From contig JAZSMS010000142.1 of the NCBI GenBank assembly GCA_045536015.1, positions 1-20,208 of the forward strand: 20,208 bases of DNA, written 5' to 3'. Position numbers and translations under genes: made by a program. This DNA comes from JAZSMS01 sp045536015. GTDB lineage: Bacteria; Bacillota; Clostridia; Christensenellales; QALW01. Shown piece by piece: positions 19,766 through 20,208 of the stretch. Below the pieces are notes generated by a model. That model searched no databases. It was not told where the DNA came from and worked only from the letters and a program-made list of their open reading frames with translations. Numbering within the stretch: position 1 is the first letter of the stretch; each line of letters opens with the position of its first letter.

Positions 19766-19788
19766 CATATTAACCAATATCGGTTAAT
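19743..19788. promoter_or_regulatory. Twin operators in the XRE/HTH divergent region
   Basis: Copy 1 (19743-19762) is ATTAACCGATTTTGGTATAT and copy 2 (19769-19788) is ATTAACCAATATCGGTTAAT. Copy 2 is palindromic at 18 of 20 positions; copy 1 keeps the left arm and a weaker right arm. Their starts are 26 bp apart, about 2.5 turns. One overlaps the spacer and -10, the other the transcription start. Confidence 0.75.
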
Positions 19789-19807
19789 ATTATACGGAGG
19801 TGGTATT

Positions 19808-20005
19808 ATGAAATATTTATCGGTAAAGGAAACTGCAAAAAAGTGGGGCTATAGCGAAAAAACAATACGCAAATGGTGCCAACAAAAACTAATATCCGTT
19901 ACCTTTAGGGCAGAAAAAATAAACGGTCGATGGCAAATACCTGCTGATGCACCGTGCCCTAAAAAAGTAAAAGGTGTTTCTAAAATTATAGATATTAAAA
20001 AATAG
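19808..20005 (+). CDS. Excisionase-like / MerR-type small HTH protein
   Basis: A 65-residue protein with a MerR/excisionase-type winged HTH: MKYLSVKETAKKWGYSEKTIRKWCQQKL, then RWQIPADAPCP as the wing region. Such small proteins serve as excisionases or as regulators in mobile elements, but also as chromosomal regulators; no integrase is in view, so the role is open. The start is ATG 19808 with GGAGGTGG 4 bases upstream; the longer frame from 19754 would begin inside the promoter. It is followed after 45 bases by another gene with a GGAGG ribosome site, which suggests an operon. Confidence 0.8.
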   Translation: MKYLSVKETAKKWGYSEKTIRKWCQQKLISVTFRAEKINGRWQIPADAPCPKKVKGVSKIIDIKK

Positions 20006-20050
20006 AATAACAATAGTAGAGTTTAATTTTAGATTTATTTGGAGGTATAT

Positions 20051-20208
20051 ATGGAATATAAAACACAAGAAGAGGGAATTTTGTTATATAGATTTGCCTA
20101 TATTATGTTGGGGATTTGTGCAGTAGTGGGAATTGCTGCGTTTATAGTTGCTTTTGTAATAGGAGAGGCAGCTCCTGGAATTTTTGAAGTCGGAGGCCAA
20201 GCGGTCTG
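20051..20208 (+). CDS. Start of a membrane protein, cut by the window edge
   Basis: ATG 20051 follows GGAGGT (20041-20046). The open frame continues to the window end (52 complete codons, no stop). After a short charged start (MEYKTQEEG) comes a hydrophobic stretch (about residues 15-38, IMLGICAVVGIAAFIVAFVI), a likely membrane span, then a soluble segment. I do not recognise the family. It is downstream of the excisionase-like gene and probably co-transcribed. Confidence 0.65.
   Translation, partial: MEYKTQEEGILLYRFAYIMLGICAVVGIAAFIVAFVIGEAAPGIFEVGGQAV

Overview
The window is a low-GC chromosomal segment from an endospore-forming member of the Clostridia (Firmicutes). This rests on gene content: gpr, spoIIP, spoIIID, an AbrB-type regulator with a zinc-ribbon tail, an asd-dapA-dapB cluster, and the conserved order rpsT | gpr-spoIIP known from Bacillus and Clostridia. 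Consensus sigma-A promoters and strong GGAGG-type ribosome sites occur throughout. I see no rRNA, tRNA, CRISPR array, IS element or integrase. I cannot name the species; an uncultured gut-type clostridial lineage is a guess only.

Layout. 1-2027 (minus): the first codons of a gene cut by the window edge, and a U32 'peptidase'. 2142-3113 (plus): a WYL-domain regulator, divergent from the U32 gene with back-to-back consensus promoters. 3191-3367: a small membrane protein. 3405-4038 (minus): AbrB-type regulator and rpsT. 4198-7063 (plus): gpr, spoIIP, gpsA. 7098-10304 (minus): the lysine/diaminopimelate operon asd-dapA-dapB, in which DapB carries an aspartokinase-type double-ACT tail. 10441-11238 (plus): walJ-like MBL hydrolase. 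11403-11864: a small sigma-region-4-like protein behind a curved-DNA promoter and an immediate hairpin. 11904-13763: hflX with a structured leader and a RadC-like JAMM motif in its N-terminal extension. 13802-18529 (minus): marR, a heterodimeric ABC exporter pair and a cyclophilin lipoprotein, in one overlapping operon under a near-perfect 35-bp palindrome. 18672-19136 (plus): MutT-type Nudix hydrolase. 19151-19414 (minus): spoIIID. 19511-20208: a small XRE repressor gene facing away from an excisionase-like HTH gene and a partial membrane protein, with twin operators in the shared promoter.

How the genes fit together. Several modules concern sporulation: spore-protein degradation at germination (gpr), engulfment peptidoglycan hydrolysis (spoIIP), mother-cell transcription (spoIIID), and DAP supply for peptidoglycan and dipicolinate. 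Others are housekeeping: ribosomal protein S20, glycerol-3-phosphate for lipids, ribosome rescue by HflX, and nucleotide-pool sanitation. The marR-exporter unit looks like a stress or drug-efflux operon. The right end resembles the lysogeny-switch style of small mobile elements, but no recombinase is visible.

The points most worth a second look are the JAMM motif in HflX with exact RadC spacing, the DapB-ACT fusion, the hflX leader (10-codon upstream ORF, mutually exclusive pairings, one of which covers the ribosome site), and the promoter-hairpin arrangement before the sigma-like gene at 11403. No wholly new multi-gene system was found.
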